A stretch of 64,000 nt of DNA from Seohaeicola zhoushanensis (GTDB taxonomy: Bacteria > Pseudomonadota > Alphaproteobacteria > Rhodobacterales > Rhodobacteraceae), in NCBI RefSeq assembly GCF_014656415.1, contig NZ_BNCJ01000002.1, positions 116,072-180,071 on the forward strand. Reading direction: 5' to 3'. The translations under genes and the position numbers were made by a program. The notes below the pieces were generated by a model that did not search any database, was not told the DNA's origin, and saw nothing but the letters and a program-made list of their open reading frames with translations. Of this stretch, positions 42,420-52,080 are shown one piece after another. The number at the start of each line of letters is the position of its first letter. Positions within the stretch are counted from its first letter, which is position 1.

Positions 42420-44329
42420 TACTTCTTGCCGCCTTCGAAATAGAATTCGTCCATCCGGTGGATGCCGAAATGCGCGCCCGGCTCCCAGGCCCAGATGGCC
42501 GATTCCGGCACGTTCTTCAGCTTGGTCGAGACCACGATGGGCTGCGGCGCCTCGTTCAGGATGCCGATACCGAAGACGTTGTCGGCATGGATCTTCAGCA
42601 TCTCCTGCCAGATCTCGGCGCGGCGGGTGTCGTCGGTGGTCTGCTCCCATTCATGCGAGAGGTCGAGCAGGCGCTTGGGGGCCTCCATGTCGGGCGGCTC
42701 GCCGGCGCCGCCGTTGGTCTGGTAGAACTGGCCCCACTTCGGCCAGGCGAAGAACTCCTGCTGGCGCGGCGCGAGGTAGTCGGGCGAGGTATAGGCCTGC
42801 GGGATGCCGTTGTCCCAGCCGAACCAGGCCGAGGCCATCGAGGTGCCGGCATAGACGCGGTTCCTCAGGATGTCGCGGTCGAGCGGGCGCATCACCAGCT
42901 TGACGCCGATCTCGCGCCAGGTGTCGGTGACGATCTGGAGCGCGTTCTCCTCTTCCTGGCGTTCGCCGGCCACCTCGATCACCAGCTCCATCGGGCGGCC
43001 GTCGGGCAGCAGGCGGATGCCGTCGCCGCCCTTCTTCGCCAGCCCCGCCTCGTCCAGAAGCGCGTTGGCCTGGGCGGTGTCGAAGGCGGCCCAGGCCTCG
43101 CGGTTCTCCTCCTCGAAGAAGGGGCTTTGCGGCAGCACCGACATGGCGCCGGGCTTGGCCATCTTGAAGAACAGCGCGCGGTTGATCGCGGCGCGGTCGA
43201 TCGCCAGCGAGAGGGCACGGCGCACCCGCACGTCGCGCAGCACGGTGCGCCAGGTGTCGTCGGCGCAGTTGAGGTTGGGATAGATCGCGATCTGGCTCGC
43301 GGTGCCATTGGCCCAGAGCAGGGTCCGATAGGGTTTGCCGTCGGCCTCGCCCTTCTTGAGGATCGGGATATCGCGGAAATCTAGGCCGCGGCCCTGCAGG
43401 TCGGTCTCGCCGGCATTGGCCTTGGCGGCGATCAGCCCGCCCGAGACGATCTCCATCTCGACCACGTCGATATAGGGCAGCTGGATGCCGTGGCTGTCGA
43501 CGCGGTGGTAATAGGGGTTGCGGACGAACTGGTGGCGGATCTTCTTGCCGTCCGAGGTGTTCACCCAGGGCTGCAGCGTCGGCAGCTCGGGGTTGTCGAA
43601 GTCGTACATGTTGTCGAGGCCGTTGTGCAGCGCGGCCCAGCTCTTGACACGCGCGTCGGCCACGGCTTCGGCCAGCCCGGTAGGGTCGGCGTATTTCTGG
43701 TGGAACTGCTTCATCACATGCGCCGGGCGGTAGATGAAGGGCGGACGGGCCTGGGCCAGCGTCTGCAGGAACAGCGGGTTGGGCGCGTCCCAGGCATAGA
43801 CCACGGTGGTCTCGTCCGGGGTGGTGACGGTTGGATACTTGCCGTCGATGCGCAGGAAATCCGGCGGGCCCGAGGGGCTGAGCTCGGGGTTGTTGGCGAC
43901 GTCGTCCCACCAATAGGCAAAATCGGCCGAGGTGAAGGGCGCGCCGTCGGACCAGCGGTGGCCCTTGCGCAGGTGCAAGGTGAAGACGCGGCCTTCCTGC
44001 ACGTCGACCGAGGCCAGGATGTCCGGCACCAGGTTGTAATCCTTGTCGAAGCCGACCAGCCGCGCATAGCCGTAGACGACCATCATGCGGATGTCCTTGT
44101 CGCGCGAGACCAGCGTGGTCAGCGTGCCGCCCGGCGTGCCCGAGGTGCGGCCCTTGGCCTCGAGGTCGACCACCAGCGGCTCGGCCGGGACACGCTCGGA
44201 GATGGCGGGCAACTCGCCCTTGCCGATCTTCTCGGCCCAGTAGGGGCTTTCCTGCAGGTCCGCCGCGGCGGCAGGGCCGGCCAGCATCCCGGCGAGAACG
44301 AAGGCGAAAGAGTGAACGATCCTAGACAT
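42419..44329 (-). CDS. ABC transporter solute-binding protein, family 5 (large)
   Basis: The 636-residue periplasmic binding protein has a signal peptide (cleavage near AAAAD, about residue 23) and SBP_bac_5 features such as FTLHLRKGHRWSDGAPFTSA near residue 115. It is larger than DppA/OppA (about 535), close to YejA-type proteins of peptide importers with a fused ATPase. The gene overlaps the ATPase gene by eight bases upstream and the permease gene by one base downstream. The ligand is unknown. Confidence 0.9.
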   Translation of the reverse strand: MSRIVHSFAFVLAGMLAGPAAAADLQESPYWAEKIGKGELPAISERVPAEPLVVDLEAKGRTSGTPGGTLTTLVSRDKDIRMMVVYGYARLVGFDKDYNLVPDILASVDVQEGRVFTLHLRKGHRWSDGAPFTSADFAYWWDDVANNPELSPSGPPDFLRIDGKYPTVTTPDETTVVYAWDAPNPLFLQTLAQARPPFIYRPAHVMKQFHQKYADPTGLAEAVADARVKSWAALHNGLDNMYDFDNPELPTLQPWVNTSDGKKIRHQFVRNPYYHRVDSHGIQLPYIDVVEMEIVSGGLIAAKANAGETDLQGRGLDFRDIPILKKGEADGKPYRTLLWANGTASQIAIYPNLNCADDTWRTVLRDVRVRRALSLAIDRAAINRALFFKMAKPGAMSVLPQSPFFEEENREAWAAFDTAQANALLDEAGLAKKGGDGIRLLPDGRPMELVIEVAGERQEEENALQIVTDTWREIGVKLVMRPLDRDILRNRVYAGTSMASAWFGWDNGIPQAYTSPDYLAPRQQEFFAWPKWGQFYQTNGGAGEPPDMEAPKRLLDLSHEWEQTTDDTRRAEIWQEMLKIHADNVFGIGILNEAPQPIVVSTKLKNVPESAIWAWEPGAHFGIHRMDEFYFEGGKK

Positions 44330-46094
44330 GGCATCTCACCTTGTGGCCGGGTTCCACCTGCATCAGCGACGGTACCACGGTCTCGGAAAAACGGAAGGCC
44401 TCGGGCCAGCTTTCCGGTGCGCCGGCCCCCTGCGCAACAAGTTTCAGGTTGATCGGCCGGTTGATGTCGGGCGTGGGTTGAGCGGCGATCAGCGCCTTCG
44501 TGTAGGGGTGGCGCGGATTGTGGAATAGCGTCTCGGGCGGGGCCTGTTCGACCACCAGGCCCTGGCGCATCACTGCAACTTCGTCGGCGATCCGGGCAAC
44601 CACGGCAAGGTCGTGGCTGATGAAGAGATAGGACAGGCCCAGCCGGTCGCGGATGTCTTCCAGCAGGCAGAGGATCTGTTCCTGCACCGAGACGTCCAGC
44701 GCCGAGGTCGGCTCGTCGCAGACCAGCAGCGAGGGGTTCAGCATCAGCGCCCGCGCGATCGACAGGCGCTGGCGCTGGCCGCCCGAGAAGGCGTGCGGAT
44801 AGCGCATCAGCATGTCCGAGGTCAGCCCGACCTGCGCCAGCATCTGTGCGGCGCGGTCACGGCGTTCCGATGACGATCCGATCCCGTGGATCTCCAGCGG
44901 CTCGCAGAGCGCGTCGAGGATGCGCATCCGCGGCGACAGCGAGGAGTAGGGGTCCTGGAATACCATTTGCGCCTGCTTCTGGAAGGCGGTCCGCGCGGTG
45001 CGGTTGAGGTCGTGCACGGCGATGGCTGCGCTGCCGCGCTCGGGCTTGAACAGCACCTCGCCGCCCTCGTCGGGGCGTTCCGCGCCAAGCGCGATGCGCG
45101 CGGCGGTGGTCTTGCCCGAGCCGCTTTCGCCGACGATGGCAAGCGTGGTGCCGCGCGGCAGGGCCAGGTCGACACCGCGGCAGGCGCGGATCAGCACCTG
45201 CGCCTTCCAGGACGACTTGGCCCGCATCGTATAGGTCTTGTTGACGTTCTTCAGTTCGAGGATCAGGTCGTCGTGCGGCGGTTCGGGTACGAATTCGGGG
45301 TTGGCGGGGATCGCAGGGGCCGCGTCGAACAGCTGTCGGGTATAGGGATGCGCCGGGTCGCCCAGCACCGCGGCCGCCGCGCCGGATTCCATCACCCGGC
45401 CCTTGTGCATCACCACCACCTGTTCGGCCATATTGGCCACAACGCCGAGGTCGTGGGTCACCAGGATCATCGCCATCCCGGTTTCCTGCTGCAGCTCCTT
45501 GATGAGGCCGAGCACCTGCGCCTGCGTGGTCACATCCAGCGCGGTCGTCGGTTCGTCGGCGATCAGCAGGTCGGGCTTTCCGACCATCGCCATTGCGATC
45601 ATCGCGCGCTGGCGCATCCCGCCGGACATCTCGAAGGGGTACGAGCCATAGGCGCGCTCGGGATCTGGGAAGCCGACGCGGGCAAAGGTGTCGAGCACCT
45701 GTTTCTTCGCATCGCCGCCGCTGGCTCCGCGATGCAGCCAGAGCACCTCTGCCACCTGGTTGCCCAGCGTGTGCAGCGGCGAGAGCGAGCGCATCGGCTC
45801 CTGGAAGATCATCGAGACGGTGTCGCCGCGCACCGCGCGCAGGTCGCGTTGCGATAGGGTGGCAAGGTCGCGCGGCCCGTCGCGCCCGTTCAGCAGGATG
45901 CGCCCCGAGTGGATGCGGGCGACGCGCGGCAGGATGCGCAGGATCGCACGGCAGGTGACGGTCTTGCCCGAGCCGCTTTCGCCGACGAGGGCCAGCGTCT
46001 GGCCGGGCATGATCTCGAAGCTGACATCGCGCACGACCGGATCGGCGCGGCCGAAGCCGACGCTCAGGTTCTCGACTGTCAGCAATGGAGTCAT
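44322..46094 (-). CDS. ABC transporter ATP-binding protein with two fused ATPase domains
   Basis: The 590-residue protein contains two complete peptide-type ATPase modules: Walker A GESGSGKT near residues 38-45 and again near residues 329-336, each with its own ABC signature ([14 protein letters not shown] and [14 protein letters not shown]) and Walker B ([23 protein letters not shown]). Oligopeptide C-terminal extensions follow each module. This is the YejF/GsiA layout. It is the first gene of the importer operon, ahead of the binding protein and both permeases. Confidence 0.95.
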   Translation of the reverse strand: MTPLLTVENLSVGFGRADPVVRDVSFEIMPGQTLALVGESGSGKTVTCRAILRILPRVARIHSGRILLNGRDGPRDLATLSQRDLRAVRGDTVSMIFQEPMRSLSPLHTLGNQVAEVLWLHRGASGGDAKKQVLDTFARVGFPDPERAYGSYPFEMSGGMRQRAMIAMAMVGKPDLLIADEPTTALDVTTQAQVLGLIKELQQETGMAMILVTHDLGVVANMAEQVVVMHKGRVMESGAAAAVLGDPAHPYTRQLFDAAPAIPANPEFVPEPPHDDLILELKNVNKTYTMRAKSSWKAQVLIRACRGVDLALPRGTTLAIVGESGSGKTTAARIALGAERPDEGGEVLFKPERGSAAIAVHDLNRTARTAFQKQAQMVFQDPYSSLSPRMRILDALCEPLEIHGIGSSSERRDRAAQMLAQVGLTSDMLMRYPHAFSGGQRQRLSIARALMLNPSLLVCDEPTSALDVSVQEQILCLLEDIRDRLGLSYLFISHDLAVVARIADEVAVMRQGLVVEQAPPETLFHNPRHPYTKALIAAQPTPDINRPINLKLVAQGAGAPESWPEAFRFSETVVPSLMQVEPGHKVRCHV

Positions 46095-46267
46095 GTCGCT
46101 CGGTTTCGCCTGCCGGTCTGGTGGGCCGCCCCCTGGCAGCCGGTATTAATACTTACCTTGGCGCGGCGCTGGTCGGGTCGTCAAACCCTATCCGCATTTT
46201 TGCGGGGGTGTAATTCGGGCTTTCGATCTGCCATCTAGACGGGGACGCACGCGGAAAGGGCATTGCA

Positions 46268-46753
46268 ATGAGCCGACTGGACATCTTCATCGACCGCATG
46301 GTTTCGCAGCGCGCCTGCCTGGATTGGGCGATTGCCGAGACCGCCACGATGCCCGGCCCGGTGTTCGAACTGGGGCTCGGCAACGGGCGCACCTATCACC
46401 ACCTGCGCGAGAAGGTCGCAGGCCGCCAGATCCTGGTTTTCGAGCGCGCGGTGGCCTCGCATCCCGACTCGACGCCGCCCGACGCGGACCTGATCCTGGG
46501 CGACGTGCGCGACACGCTGCCGGCCACGCTGGCGCGGCTGGGCGCGACGGCGAGCCTGGTTCACGCCGATCTTGGCGGGCACAACCTCGAAAAGAACGAC
46601 GCCTTCGCGCAGCTGATCTCGCCGCTGGTCGAACCGCTGCTGGCGCCGGGCGGGCTGATGGTGTCGAGCGACCGGATGTATTTCGACCGCCTCGAGGAAT
46701 TGCCGCTGCCGCCCGGCGCGGTGCCGGGGCGCTGCTTCATCTACCGCGCCTGA
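46268..46753 (+). CDS. small class I SAM-dependent methyltransferase (paralogue)
   Basis: This 161-residue protein shares its plan with the methyltransferase at 30635-31111: both begin MSRLD and both contain GLGNGRTY-HLRE (here ELGLGNGRTYHHLREK, about residues 35-50). It stands alone, divergent from the ABC importer operon and upstream of pta. The paralogue outside the glycosyltransferase operon argues that the family acts on something more general than that operon's product. The substrate is unknown. Confidence 0.8.
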   Translation: MSRLDIFIDRMVSQRACLDWAIAETATMPGPVFELGLGNGRTYHHLREKVAGRQILVFERAVASHPDSTPPDADLILGDVRDTLPATLARLGATASLVHADLGGHNLEKNDAFAQLISPLVEPLLAPGGLMVSSDRMYFDRLEELPLPPGAVPGRCFIYRA

Positions 46754-46859
46754 GCCGCGCCAAAGCGTCACTCCCCATGCGGTCCAGAATCGGCTAGCCT
46801 TCACCGGACTGCTCGGCCCTGCCGGAGCGGGAGGCCAACGGCAGGAAGGAACGCTCCTC

Positions 46860-48242
46860 GTGCAACGCAAGCTGCTGCACAACATCCCTTTCGACGCGCT
46901 GAAGATCGGGATGGAGGCCGAGCACACCCGCGTGCTTCATGCCGACGACCTCTATGTCTTCGCCAATTCCTCGGGCAACCTGAACCCGATGCACCTCCCG
47001 AAGGAGGATGGCGACGGCGACGGCAGCCCCGAGGCCCTGGCGCCCTCGATGTGGATCGCCTCGCTGGTTTCGGCGGTTCTGGGCTGCGACCTGCCGGGGC
47101 CGGGCACGATCTACCGCTCGCAGAGCCTGCGCTTCGTCAGCCAGGCGCAGGCGGGCGAGACGCTGGTGGTGCGGGTCAGGCTGCTGGAGAAGGGCGAGGG
47201 GCGGCTGGCGCGCTTTGCCACCACCGTCACCACGCAGGACGGCCGCCCCGTGCTGGAAGGCGAGGCCGAGGTGATCGCCCCGGCGCGGGCGGTGACCTTC
47301 GACCCTGCCGAGGTGCCGGGGCTGATCCTGCAGGATCACCAGCATTTCGACCGGCTGCTGGAAGCGGCGGCGCCGCTGCGGCCGATGCGCACCGCCGTGG
47401 TCGCGCCCGAGGAGGCCGACGCCCTGGCCGGACCGCTGCTGGCGGCGCAGCATGGCCTGATCGAGCCGGTGCTGGTGGGCGACCCCGACCGCATCGCCGC
47501 CGCCGCGCAGGCGGCGGGGCTCGACATCTCGGGCGTCGAGATCGCCCCGGCCCCCGATCACAAGGCCGCCGTCGAACGCGCCGTGGCGCTGGTGCGCGAG
47601 GGGCGCGCGGGCGCGCTGATGAAGGGGCACCTGCACACCGACATCTTCCTTGGCGCCATCCTGTCGCGCGAGAGCGGGCTGCGCACCGACCGCCGGCTCA
47701 GCCATGTCTTCGTGATGGATGTGCCCGGCCTCGACCACCTGCTGATGGTGACTGACGCCGCGATCAACATCGCGCCCGACCTGATGATCAAGGCCGACAT
47801 CATCCAGAACGCCATTCACCTTGCCCATTCGCTGGGTCTGGCCGAGCCGCGCGTCGGCATCCTCTCGGCGGTGGAGACGGTGAACCCGGCGATCCCCTCG
47901 ACGCTCGACGCGGCGATCCTGTCGAAAATGGCCGACCGCGGGCAGATCACCGGCGGGCTGGTCGACGGGCCGCTGGCGATGGACAACGCGGTCGACCTCG
48001 CCGCCGCGCGCACCAAGGGGATCAAGGGGCTGGTGGCGGGCCATGCCGACATCCTCGTCGCGCCCAACATGGAGGCGGGCAACATGCTGGCGAAAGAGCT
48101 GACCTTCCTCGCCCATGCGCAGAGCGCCGGCATCGTGATGGGAGCGCGCTGCCCGGTGATCCTGACCAGCCGCGCCGATGACGAGAAATCGCGCCTCGCC
48201 TCCTGCGCGGTGGCGGTGCTGCACGCGGCGCGGTCGGCATGA
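46860..48242 (+). CDS. bifunctional MaoC-type hydratase domain/phosphate acetyltransferase
   Basis: The 460-residue protein has an N-terminal MaoC-like hot-dog domain (about residues 15-140) fused to a phosphate acetyl/butyryltransferase domain (about 155-455; MKGHLHTDIFLG near residue 254). Annotated relatives are called enoyl-CoA hydratase/phosphate acetyltransferase. The latter converts acyl-CoA to acyl phosphate for the acetate kinase encoded next. GGAAGGA precedes the GTG start at 46860. The stop overlaps the ackA start by four bases, so the two are coupled. Confidence 0.92.
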   Translation: MQRKLLHNIPFDALKIGMEAEHTRVLHADDLYVFANSSGNLNPMHLPKEDGDGDGSPEALAPSMWIASLVSAVLGCDLPGPGTIYRSQSLRFVSQAQAGETLVVRVRLLEKGEGRLARFATTVTTQDGRPVLEGEAEVIAPARAVTFDPAEVPGLILQDHQHFDRLLEAAAPLRPMRTAVVAPEEADALAGPLLAAQHGLIEPVLVGDPDRIAAAAQAAGLDISGVEIAPAPDHKAAVERAVALVREGRAGALMKGHLHTDIFLGAILSRESGLRTDRRLSHVFVMDVPGLDHLLMVTDAAINIAPDLMIKADIIQNAIHLAHSLGLAEPRVGILSAVETVNPAIPSTLDAAILSKMADRGQITGGLVDGPLAMDNAVDLAAARTKGIKGLVAGHADILVAPNMEAGNMLAKELTFLAHAQSAGIVMGARCPVILTSRADDEKSRLASCAVAVLHAARSA

Positions 48243-49378
48243 GCGCGATCCTGACCCTGAACGCGGGCAGCTCCTCGCTGAAATTCGCGGTCTACGCCCC
48301 GGCGCCGGAACCCGAACTGAATCTCTCGGGCCTGATCGAGAACCTCGGCCCGCTGGCGCGGATGAAGCTGAAGGGCGAGGACGCGCGCGAGATCGGCCCG
48401 GCCGATCACGCGGCGGCGGTGCGGGCGATCCTGTCGACGGTCGAGGGCCATCTGGGCGACCGTGACGTTGTGGGAGTCGGCCACCGCATCGTTCACGGCG
48501 GCAAGACATTCGGCGACCCGGTGGCGCTGACAGCCGATGTCATCGCCCAGCTGACCGCGCTGAACCCGCTGGCGCCGCTGCACCAGCCGCACAACCTCGC
48601 TGCCGTGGCGGCGGCTCAGGCCGCCTTCCCCGAGGCGCTGCAGATCGGCTGTTTCGACACCGCCTTCCACCGCGGCCATCCCTTCGTCAACGACGCCTTC
48701 GCCCTGCCGCGCCACCTGTATGACGAGGGCGTGCGGCGCTATGGCTTTCACGGGCTGTCCTACGACTATGTGACCGGCGTGGTGGCGCAGCAGCGGCCCG
48801 ACCTCGCCAGGGGGCGGGTGGTGGTCTGCCACCTCGGCAACGGCGCCTCGATGTGCGCGGTGCAGGGCGGGCGCTCGATCGGCTCGACCATGGGCTTCTC
48901 GGCGCTCGACGGGCTGCCGATGGGCACCCGCTGCGGCCAGCTCGACCCCGGCGTGCTGCTCTACCTGATGGCCCGCGGCATGGGCGCGGCGCAGATCGAG
49001 CAGATGCTCTACCTCGAAAGCGGTCTCAAGGGCCTCTCGGGGATCAGCCACGACATGCGCACGCTGCTGGCCAGCGCCGCGCCAGAGGCGGCCGAGGCGA
49101 TCGATTATTACGTCTTCCGCATCAAGCGGGAACTCGGCGCGATGGCGGCGGTGATGGGCGGGCTTGACGCAGTGGTCTTCTGCGGCGGCATCGGCGAGAA
49201 CGCCGCGCCAATCCGGGCGCGGGTGATCGAGGGGCTGGGCTTCCTCGGCCTGCAGCTGGACGCCGCGGCCAATGCGGTGAACGCCACCGACATCGGCATC
49301 GGCCCGACCGAGATCCTGGTGATCCGCACCGACGAAGAACGGGTGATCGCCCGCGCCGTCGCCCGCGCGCTGGGCTGA
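48239..49378 (+). CDS. ackA: acetate kinase
   Basis: The 379-residue ASKHA-family kinase makes ATP and acetate from acetyl phosphate (reversibly). Motifs are LTLNAGSSSLKF at the N-terminus, VGHRIVHGG near residue 80, RYGFHGLSYDYV near residue 167, CHLGNGASMCAV near residue 199 and CGGIGENAAPIR near residue 315. Its start overlaps the stop of the MaoC/phosphotransacetylase gene (ATGA), giving an acyl-CoA/acyl-phosphate operon. A four-hairpin element begins six bases after its stop. Confidence 0.97.
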   Translation: MSAILTLNAGSSSLKFAVYAPAPEPELNLSGLIENLGPLARMKLKGEDAREIGPADHAAAVRAILSTVEGHLGDRDVVGVGHRIVHGGKTFGDPVALTADVIAQLTALNPLAPLHQPHNLAAVAAAQAAFPEALQIGCFDTAFHRGHPFVNDAFALPRHLYDEGVRRYGFHGLSYDYVTGVVAQQRPDLARGRVVVCHLGNGASMCAVQGGRSIGSTMGFSALDGLPMGTRCGQLDPGVLLYLMARGMGAAQIEQMLYLESGLKGLSGISHDMRTLLASAAPEAAEAIDYYVFRIKRELGAMAAVMGGLDAVVFCGGIGENAAPIRARVIEGLGFLGLQLDAAANAVNATDIGIGPTEILVIRTDEERVIARAVARALG

Positions 49379-49384
49379 GCGGGG

Positions 49385-49494
49385 ACGTTTTCCGTCGCGG
49401 AAAACGTCCGAAATCCTGCGAGGATTTCGGCCAACGTTGGGCAGGGGCGCGGTTTCCTCGAAGGAAACCGCCCGAAATCCTCGCAGGATTTCGG
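49385..49494 (+). repeat. four-hairpin intergenic element, copy 2 (after ackA)
   Basis: Hairpins in order are ACGTTTTCC/GGAAAACGT (49385-49407), CCGAAATCC/GGATTTCGG (49408-49430), GCGGTTTCCT/AGGAAACCGC (49449-49471) and CCGAAATCCT/AGGATTTCGG (49472-49494). The order, spacing and TCC...GGA stem tops match copy 1 at 16796-16897. Hairpin 2 differs from copy 1 by one swapped pair and hairpin 3 by three, each preserving pairing. It begins six bases after the ackA stop; the rest of the 185-base gap to the next gene holds only that gene's ribosome-binding site. Confidence 0.85.
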
Positions 49495-49563
49495 CACCGC
49501 ACCGCCGCCGGGGCTTGCCTCTCCGGCCCTGCCGCACAATGGTGCGCGCAGGGAGGATCCTTG

Positions 49564-50193
49564 ATGCTATTCTACGACTGCCCCACCGCGCCCAACCCGC
49601 GCCGCGCCCGCATGTTCATCGCCGAGAAGGGGCTGTTCCTGGAGACGCGCAACATCTCCATCGCCGAGGGCGAGCAGCTGCGGCCCGAGTTCCTGGCGGT
49701 GAACCCGCGCGCCACCGTGCCGGTGCTGGTGACCGACGAGGGCACCATCCTGACCGAGAACCTCGGCATCGCCGCCTATCTCGAAGCCGCATTCCCCGAG
49801 CCGCCGCTGATGGGGCGCACGCCCGACGAGAAGGGGCTGGTGCTGATGTGGAACGCCATCGCCGAGCTGCAGGGCGGTCTGCCCATCGCCGAGGCACTGC
49901 GCAACGGCAACCCGCGGATGAAGGACCGCGCGGTGACCGGCACCGTCAACCACGCGCAGATCCCCGAGCTGGCCGCGCGCGGCATGGAGCGCGCCGCCGC
50001 CTTCTTCGAGATGCTGGAGCAGCGGCTGCGCGAGAGCCGCTTCGTCGCGCTCGACCATTTCACCCTGGCCGATATCTCGGCCTTCGTCTTCGTCGACTTC
50101 GCGCGGGTCATCAAGATGCGCATCCCCGAGGGCAATACCGCCACCCAGGCCTGGTACGACGCGATCAAGGCCCGCCCCAGCGCCGCGCTGTGA
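49564..50193 (+). CDS. glutathione S-transferase family protein
   Basis: The 209-residue protein has the thioredoxin-like GST N-domain (MLFYDCPTAPNPRRARMFIA, AVNPRATVPVLV near residue 47, LTENLGIAAYLEA near residue 62) and a helical C-domain with LDHFTLADISAFVF near residue 164. ATG 49564, seven bases after GGAGG, is chosen over the adjacent TTG. It is followed at 66 bases by a LysE exporter and may share its transcript. Substrate unknown; a second GST is at 28584. Confidence 0.88.
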   Translation: MLFYDCPTAPNPRRARMFIAEKGLFLETRNISIAEGEQLRPEFLAVNPRATVPVLVTDEGTILTENLGIAAYLEAAFPEPPLMGRTPDEKGLVLMWNAIAELQGGLPIAEALRNGNPRMKDRAVTGTVNHAQIPELAARGMERAAAFFEMLEQRLRESRFVALDHFTLADISAFVFVDFARVIKMRIPEGNTATQAWYDAIKARPSAAL

Positions 50194-50259
50194 CGCGGCG
50201 GCGCGGTTGACGCCGCGCCGCTTCGGGGATTGGATTGCGCCGGATGGAAGGGGAGGTCC

Positions 50260-50883
50260 ATGCTGCATGACATCAACCTCGCGGCGATCCTCGCCGCCGC
50301 GCTGATCGCCAGCTGTTCGCCCGGCCCGGCGACGCTGGCCATCGCCGGCACCTCGCTCGAACGTGGGCGCGCCGCCGGGCTGGCGCTGGCCTCGGGCATC
50401 ACCACCGGCTCGCTGATCTGGTCGGTCGCCGCAGCCGCGGGCCTCGGCGCGCTGATGCACACCCATGCCTGGACGCTGGAGGTCGTGCGCTATGTCGGTG
50501 CCGCCTACCTGATGTTCCTCGCCTTCAAATCCGCCCGCGCCGCCATCGGCGGGCGCGCCATCGCCACCCGCAGCTTCACCGGGTCCCGCCGCCGCCTCTA
50601 CCTGCGCGGCCTCGCCCTGCACCTGACCAACCCCAAGGCGATCCTGTTCTTCGGCGCGCTCTATTCCATAGCCATTCCCGCCGGCACCCCTGCCTCGGCG
50701 CTGGTGGTGGTGATCCTCGCCGTCTTCACCCAGAGCCTGCTGATCTTCCACGGCTGGGCGCTGCTCTTCTCGGTTCCGGTCATGACCCGCAGCTACCTGC
50801 GCCTGCGTCGCGGCTTCGAGGCCGCCTTCGCGCTGGGCTTCGGCGCGCTTGGCCTGCGCATTCTCACCGCCCGTTTCACCTGA
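50260..50883 (+). CDS. LysE/RhtB family exporter
   Basis: The 207-residue membrane protein has ASCSPGPATLAIAGTSLERG (about residues 17-36), the LysE signature, and a conserved LHLTNPKAILFF near residue 123; about six hydrophobic segments. GGGGAGG precedes ATG 50260. It lies between a GST and a thiolase gene with short gaps, so it is probably part of a catabolic unit and may export an intermediate. Substrate unknown. Confidence 0.9.
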   Translation: MLHDINLAAILAAALIASCSPGPATLAIAGTSLERGRAAGLALASGITTGSLIWSVAAAAGLGALMHTHAWTLEVVRYVGAAYLMFLAFKSARAAIGGRAIATRSFTGSRRRLYLRGLALHLTNPKAILFFGALYSIAIPAGTPASALVVVILAVFTQSLLIFHGWALLFSVPVMTRSYLRLRRGFEAAFALGFGALGLRILTARFT

Positions 50884-50904
50884 TCCCGCCCAAGGAGTGA
50901 CCCC

Positions 50905-52074
50905 ATGCCCGAAGCCTATATCGTCAGCGCCACCCGCACCGCCGGAGGCCGCCGCGACGACCGCGTGCGCGGCTGGCACCCGGTCGACCTCGCTGCCGCC
51001 GTGCTCGACGAGGTGACCCGCCGCTCCGGCATCGCGCCGGACGCCATCGACGACGTGATCATGGGCTGCGTCAGCCAGGCCGGCGAGCAGGGGCTGCACT
51101 TCGGCCGCAACGCGGTGCTGGCCTCGGGCCTGCCGCGCTCGGTGCCGGCCGTCACCATCGACCGCCAGTGCGGCTCGTCGCAGCAGGCGATCCACTTCGC
51201 CGCGCAGGCGGTGATGTCGGGCGTGCAGGACGTGGTGATCGCCGCCGGCGCCGAGAGCATGAGCCGCGTGCCCATGGGCTCGACCGGCAAGTGGAGCCGC
51301 CACCCGCAGCCGGGTTCGCCCACGAGCCCCGGCATCGGCGCGAAATACCCTCAGACCATCTTCAGCCAGTTCACCGGGGCCGAGATGATCGCCGAGAAGT
51401 GGAAGCACAGCCGCGCCGACCTCGACGCCTTCGCGCTGCAGAGCCACCAGCGCGCCGCCGCCGCCCGCGACAGCGGCGCCTTCGCCGCCGAGATCCTGCC
51501 GATCGAGGTCGAGACCGCCGACGGCACCGAGCTGCACACCGCCGACGAGGGCATCCGCGACACCGCCACGCTCGAGAGCATCGGCAGCCTCAAGACCCTG
51601 GTCGAGGGCGGCCGGATCACCGCCGGCAACGCCAGCCAGATCTGCGACGGCGCGGCGGCGGTGATGGTGGTCTCGGAACGCGCGCTGAAGGCGCATGGGC
51701 TGACCCCGCTCGCCCGCATCCATGAACTGACGGTGACCGCCGGCGACCCTGTCATCATGCTGGAAGAGCCGCTCTACGCCACCGACCGCGCCCTGCGCCG
51801 GGCCGGCATGACCATCGGCGACATCGACCTCTACGAGGTGAACGAAGCCTTTGCCCCGGTGCCGCTGGCCTGGTTGCAGCACACCGGCGCCAACCCCGAG
51901 CGGCTGAATGTCAACGGCGGCGCCATCGCGCTCGGCCACCCGCTGGGCGGCTCGGGGGCCAAGCTGATGACCACGCTGGTGCACGCGCTGAAGGCGCGGG
52001 GCCTGCGCTGGGGGCTGCAGACCATGTGCGAGGGCGGCGGCATCGCCAATGTCACCATCGTCGAGGCGCTGTAA
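50905..52074 (+). CDS. acetyl-CoA C-acyltransferase (thiolase)
   Basis: The 389-residue thiolase has the catalytic nucleophile Cys89 in DRQCGSSQQA, the His block NGGAIALGHPLGGSGAKL near residue 340 and the second Cys in TMCEGGGIANV near the C-terminus. It either condenses two acetyl-CoA units or cleaves a 3-oxoacyl-CoA; sequence alone does not tell which. AAGGAG lies before the ATG, 21 bases after the exporter stop. The FAD oxidoreductase follows after six bases, so the two are cotranscribed. Confidence 0.92.
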   Translation: MPEAYIVSATRTAGGRRDDRVRGWHPVDLAAAVLDEVTRRSGIAPDAIDDVIMGCVSQAGEQGLHFGRNAVLASGLPRSVPAVTIDRQCGSSQQAIHFAAQAVMSGVQDVVIAAGAESMSRVPMGSTGKWSRHPQPGSPTSPGIGAKYPQTIFSQFTGAEMIAEKWKHSRADLDAFALQSHQRAAAARDSGAFAAEILPIEVETADGTELHTADEGIRDTATLESIGSLKTLVEGGRITAGNASQICDGAAAVMVVSERALKAHGLTPLARIHELTVTAGDPVIMLEEPLYATDRALRRAGMTIGDIDLYEVNEAFAPVPLAWLQHTGANPERLNVNGGAIALGHPLGGSGAKLMTTLVHALKARGLRWGLQTMCEGGGIANVTIVEAL

Positions 52075-52080
52075 CGCGAC

